Positions 61,455 to 64,000 of a stretch of DNA of 64,000 bases are shown in pieces. A program made the translations under genes and the position numbers. Source of the DNA: Flavobacterium pectinovorum (lineage in GTDB: Bacteria; Bacteroidota; Bacteroidia; Flavobacteriales; Flavobacteriaceae); the NCBI RefSeq assembly GCF_900142715.1, contig NZ_FRBX01000001.1, positions 682,001 to 746,000 of the forward strand. Reading direction: 5' to 3'. Every line of letters begins with the position of its first letter. Position 1 is the stretch's first letter. The notes beneath the pieces were generated by a model that had not been told where the DNA came from, made no database searches, and saw nothing but the letters and a program-made list of their open reading frames with translations.

Positions 61455-61862
61455 TTAATTTTTTACTGATATTGGCTGAATTTTAATCATTACGGTTCCG
61501 CTTATGATATCATGAAGAGCTCTGTTTTTACTACTTGAGAATATTGAAACAAACGAAAGCCAACCTAATAAAAGCTTAAAAAAGTAACGAATTAATGCCT
61601 GGAAAAAATTAATTCCCTGATCTTCATTCGAAATTTTACGAACTCTGATTCCTTTAATATTATTACCAATTGTTCCGCCAAAAGTTGTTGCAATAGGTTC
61701 GTATAAGAAAAGAGAGATCAATAAAAAAGCTCTTAATGTATCTGGTACATTTTTAAAGTTAGATAAAACATCAGAAAAAATAATCATACATGCTATTATT
61801 AAAACAGAATCAATTAGTATTGATTGTATTCTTTCTATCATAAAAGGGTATTTTTCTTTCAT
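61455..61862 (-). CDS. RDD-family membrane protein
   Basis: A 135-residue protein with the RDD fold. The first block (RIQSILIDSVLIIACMIIF) carries Arg and Asp in a membrane helix. FGGTIGNNIKGIRVRKI is the conserved middle and ALHDIISGTVMI the end. Three membrane helices. The RDD family is of varied, unclear function. The gene starts a minus-strand series with the oxidoreductase and the secreted protein. Confidence 0.82.
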   Translation of the reverse strand: MKEKYPFMIERIQSILIDSVLIIACMIIFSDVLSNFKNVPDTLRAFLLISLFLYEPIATTFGGTIGNNIKGIRVRKISNEDQGINFFQALIRYFFKLLLGWLSFVSIFSSSKNRALHDIISGTVMIKIQPISVKN

Positions 61863-61890
61863 ATGTTTTTTTAACGAATGTAATTAATTT

Positions 61891-62027
61891 TCAGGTTCCT
61901 TGTTTTGAATTTAATTTTTTTACAATCCATGGCAAAGTAAGCCCTTGTCCGATAAGGGCAAAAGTTTTCTTCTGATGACAGGAGGTTTTTCAAATTCGTT
62001 AAATTGGCTTTCTAATTCCTGATCCAT
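61891..62027 (-). pseudogene. Remnant: 3' end of a second antiporter gene joined to a foreign start
   Basis: Reading on the minus strand from 61965 to 61891, one frame gives TFALIGQGLTLPWIVKKLN followed by SKQGT and a stop. This matches the C-terminus of the antiporter at 62841 (LTLIGQGLTLPWIVKKLN). Upstream of about 61965 the similarity ends. A different frame, MDQELESQFNEFEKPPVIR..., begins at 62027 and runs out of frame into the remnant, stopping at 61920. This looks like a deletion scar that joined the start of one gene to the tail of another. Confidence 0.7.
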
Positions 62028-62061
62028 TATATTTATTTTTCTTGTTTGTAAAATTATTTTC

Positions 62062-62772
62062 TTAAAAAACCTGATATGTTATTCCAAATCTAAAAATTTT
62101 AGAATATACGGTATTTGTGCCTCCAACATATCCTTCCATATAATTTAGCAATCCGAAAGAATATCCCAGATAAACCCCAAATTTTTTATAATCTGTTGAT
62201 ACCTGAATCCTCGGGCGAAAATCGGTACTTATTGTTTTTCTGTCTATAGAAGTTGTATAGTTATTTTCGTCTTCATCAGTTGCGTCTCCGCATTCTTTAG
62301 TGTTTAAAATGCTTGCGAAATCAAAACCGGCTACTAAATCAATTGGTAATTTTGATGCATTAAAACGATATCCTATAAAAGGATTTGCATTTATGGTATT
62401 GACACTCATAATTGTTTTTCCCGAAGCAGGAACGTTAAAACTATTTACTTCATCATAAACAGATATAGAGGTTATGGAAGTTTTACTTCCTATGTTTTCG
62501 TAACCTAAACCAATCCCGTATATAAGATTAGCTTTGGTTATTCTTTTTAAATTTACAGAAACACCATAAGAAAGTACATTTTTTGAGCCATAAGGGTTGT
62601 TTGTATATCCTGAATCTGAGTTGTTATAAAGATTTATAGACGAAGAAGATTCTGCGCTTTCTCCACTAAAAGAAGAAAGTCCTGAATCCAGCGACACTCT
62701 CAATTCGGTTTTTTGGCAATATGAATTTGAATAGATTAGAAGAGAAAATGCAAATACAAGTAATTTTTTCAT
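62062..62772 (-). CDS. Predicted outer-membrane beta-barrel protein
   Basis: A 236-residue protein with a signal peptide (LLVFAFSLLIYSNSYC) and alternating beta-strands: SYGVSVNLKRITKANLIYGI, GYRFNASKLPIDLVAGFDF and a C-terminal FRFGITYQVF with a final Phe. The fold suggests an eight- or ten-stranded outer-membrane barrel (OmpX/OmpW-like size). A Ser-rich acidic stretch near residues 30-55 may be a loop. It is 68 bp after the antiporter gene and 34 bp before the remnant start. Function unknown. Confidence 0.72.
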   Translation of the reverse strand: MKKLLVFAFSLLIYSNSYCQKTELRVSLDSGLSSFSGESAESSSSINLYNNSDSGYTNNPYGSKNVLSYGVSVNLKRITKANLIYGIGLGYENIGSKTSITSISVYDEVNSFNVPASGKTIMSVNTINANPFIGYRFNASKLPIDLVAGFDFASILNTKECGDATDEDENNYTTSIDRKTISTDFRPRIQVSTDYKKFGVYLGYSFGLLNYMEGYVGGTNTVYSKIFRFGITYQVF

Positions 62773-62840
62773 TAGGTTTTTGGTTTTGTTAATGGAACGC
62801 TAATGTAGCTAAAATTGTATTATATGTTATTTGCAAATTG

Positions 62841-64000
62841 TTATTCTTTTTGCTCTTCTTCTTTTAAATTCAGCTTTTTTACAATCCACGGAAGTGTCAG
62901 TCCTTGCCCAATAAGCGTTAAAAGTACAACGGCTACAGAAATAAATATTATGGCATTTCGTTGGGGAAAAGGAGTTCCATCTTCGAGGAATTTTGGCAAA
63001 CCTAAAGCGATTGCAAGAGAAACAATCCCGCGCATTCCGGACCAGCTGATAATGAAACTATTTTTGGTATCAAGTAAGGCGTGTTTGCTTACTTTTCGTC
63101 TTTTTTTGTCATTCTTCAGGAAACTTTTTTGAAGACTTGATTTCTGAAAAAATATCCTTACCATTCTGGTCAATAATGCTACAATAGTAATAATAAGCGC
63201 ATATCCAATGTATGGTAAAATCATATCGTTATCAATATCTTTTAGGATATATCTAAAATTTAGTCCGATTAGGATAAAGATTAATCCGTTTAGAAGAAAA
63301 ATAATAATGTCCCAAAGGCTTTTTGAACTGTCTTTTAAGTTTTGAGGAAAAATTTTATTACTGAAACGGGAAATTGCCAAACCTAATACTACAACAGCAA
63401 TTACTCCGGAAACATGAAGATGTTCTGCAATTAAATATGTTACAAATGGCATTAAAAGCATAAATCCAATGGTAGCGTTGGTATTTTTATGGACTTTGGT
63501 AAGAATGACGGATAAAATTTTTGCCATAACAAAACCAACTAAAAAACCTCCGCCTAATAATAATACAAAGTTAAGTGTGGCTTTCCAGATTATAAACGCA
63601 GAGCCCATTGCGGCTGCTACGGCAAAACGATATGCAACTAAGGCTGAGGCATCATTAATAAGACTTTCTCCTTCGAGTATTGTAATGGTTTTTTCGGGTA
63701 TTCCTAAACCTTTTGTTATGCTTACTGCTGCAACGGCATCTGTGGCAGAAAGTATGGCGCCGAGTACAAAAGACAGCGGCCAGCTCATGCCGGGAATCAT
63801 GTAATGTGAAACGACTGCGATCCAAAATGTGGTTAGAAAAACCAATGGTATTGCCAAATTGCTTATTGTACCCAGGTTTGTTTTAAAATGTTTTGGAGAA
63901 ATATTAAAAGAAGCATCATACAAAAGTGGCGGTAGAAATATCAGAAAGATAATTTCGGGATTGATTTCGATTTCACCCATTGAAGGGATAAAGCCAATTG
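62841..64000 (-). CDS. Cation/proton antiporter (CPA1, NhaP-like), 5' end outside the window
   Basis: The frame is open to the window edge, and residues visible at 63980 (MGEIEINPEIIFLIFLPPLL) are probably not the true start, as IGFIPS precedes that Met in frame. The chain has the CPA1 blocks LPPLLYDASF, LGAILSATDAVAA (the conserved pair TDAVA), GESLINDASALVAYRF and SWSGMRGIVSLAIALGLP. It exchanges Na+ or K+ for H+ across the inner membrane. It ends LTLPWIVKKLNLK..., the tail shared with the remnant at 61891. Confidence 0.9.
   Translation of the reverse strand, partial: IGFIPSMGEIEINPEIIFLIFLPPLLYDASFNISPKHFKTNLGTISNLAIPLVFLTTFWIAVVSHYMIPGMSWPLSFVLGAILSATDAVAAVSITKGLGIPEKTITILEGESLINDASALVAYRFAVAAAMGSAFIIWKATLNFVLLLGGGFLVGFVMAKILSVILTKVHKNTNATIGFMLLMPFVTYLIAEHLHVSGVIAVVVLGLAISRFSNKIFPQNLKDSSKSLWDIIIFLLNGLIFILIGLNFRYILKDIDNDMILPYIGYALIITIVALLTRMVRIFFQKSSLQKSFLKNDKKRRKVSKHALLDTKNSFIISWSGMRGIVSLAIALGLPKFLEDGTPFPQRNAIIFISVAVVLLTLIGQGLTLPWIVKKLNLKEEEQKE

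Noticed and set aside
1..64000. CRISPR array, prophage, insertion sequence or integron
   Set aside because: No regularly spaced direct repeats with unique spacers, no transposase, integrase or phage structural gene was seen. The repeats are inverted or degenerate.
1..64000. tRNA or rRNA genes
   Set aside because: I looked for TTCGA-type T-loops and CCA ends in gaps and found none in a cloverleaf context.

Overview
The window is a chromosomal stretch of a member of the Bacteroidota, most likely the genus Flavobacterium. The evidence is AT-rich DNA, secreted proteins whose signal peptides end in the FAQ/KAQ style, a type IX secretion C-terminal domain, Bacteroidota promoter boxes (TTG, about 18 nt, TAnnTTTG), a GyrA with Thr82/Asp86 as in wild-type Flavobacterium, and many intergenic inverted repeats of the sort seen in this genus. 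I see about 57 protein genes, one leader peptide, one partial gene at the right edge, one gene remnant and one candidate structured RNA. There are no tRNA or rRNA genes, IS elements, prophage or CRISPR arrays. The content is mostly housekeeping, and I found no convincing defence island or new multi-gene machine.

Left part (1-17.4 kb): fused aspartokinase/homoserine dehydrogenase thrA with a Thr-rich leader peptide; histidine ammonia-lyase; a DUF47-PiT phosphate uptake pair; a SUKH/HEAT-like protein; a small DUF421 protein; a fused RimB-RimK; clpC; gyrA followed by a TPR protein.

Middle (17.4-35 kb): OsmC, a long DUF349 coiled-coil protein, an outer-membrane barrel, aroE with a TPR partner, a class III aminotransferase, an OstA-like protein and a GH13 lipoprotein. 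Then come two linked minus-strand units. One is rsfS-ftsH, ended by a 17-bp-stem terminator. The other is LUD protein-cdsA-psd-ACBP-lipoprotein superoxide dismutase, packed with 1-8 bp gaps or overlaps. It joins phospholipid synthesis to an acyl-CoA binder and an exported Mn-type SOD.

Right part (35-64 kb): birA, pyrE and a divergent NUDIX gene with overlapping promoters, small secreted proteins, an M14 peptidase, a DbpA-like helicase with a DEFD motif, PhnA, a kinase-like protein, coaD, a DUF421 protein with an added zinc ribbon, and ddl. The divergent pair to ddl is a kinase-less PASTA protein with rluD. Next are an unusual tandem ABC ATPase, a sulfurtransferase, a hydrolase, an MscS channel, a 997-residue pectate-lyase-like T9SS protein, a thioesterase, a saccharopine-dehydrogenase-like protein, an RDD protein, an outer-membrane protein and a truncated-by-window cation/proton antiporter. 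A short remnant of a second antiporter copy lies about 0.9 kb from it.

The most striking non-gene structure is the intergenic DNA. At least six families of short repeats recur in the gaps. Perfect or near-perfect inverted pairs sit mainly at gene 3' ends, while divergent gaps hold direct or solitary copies.
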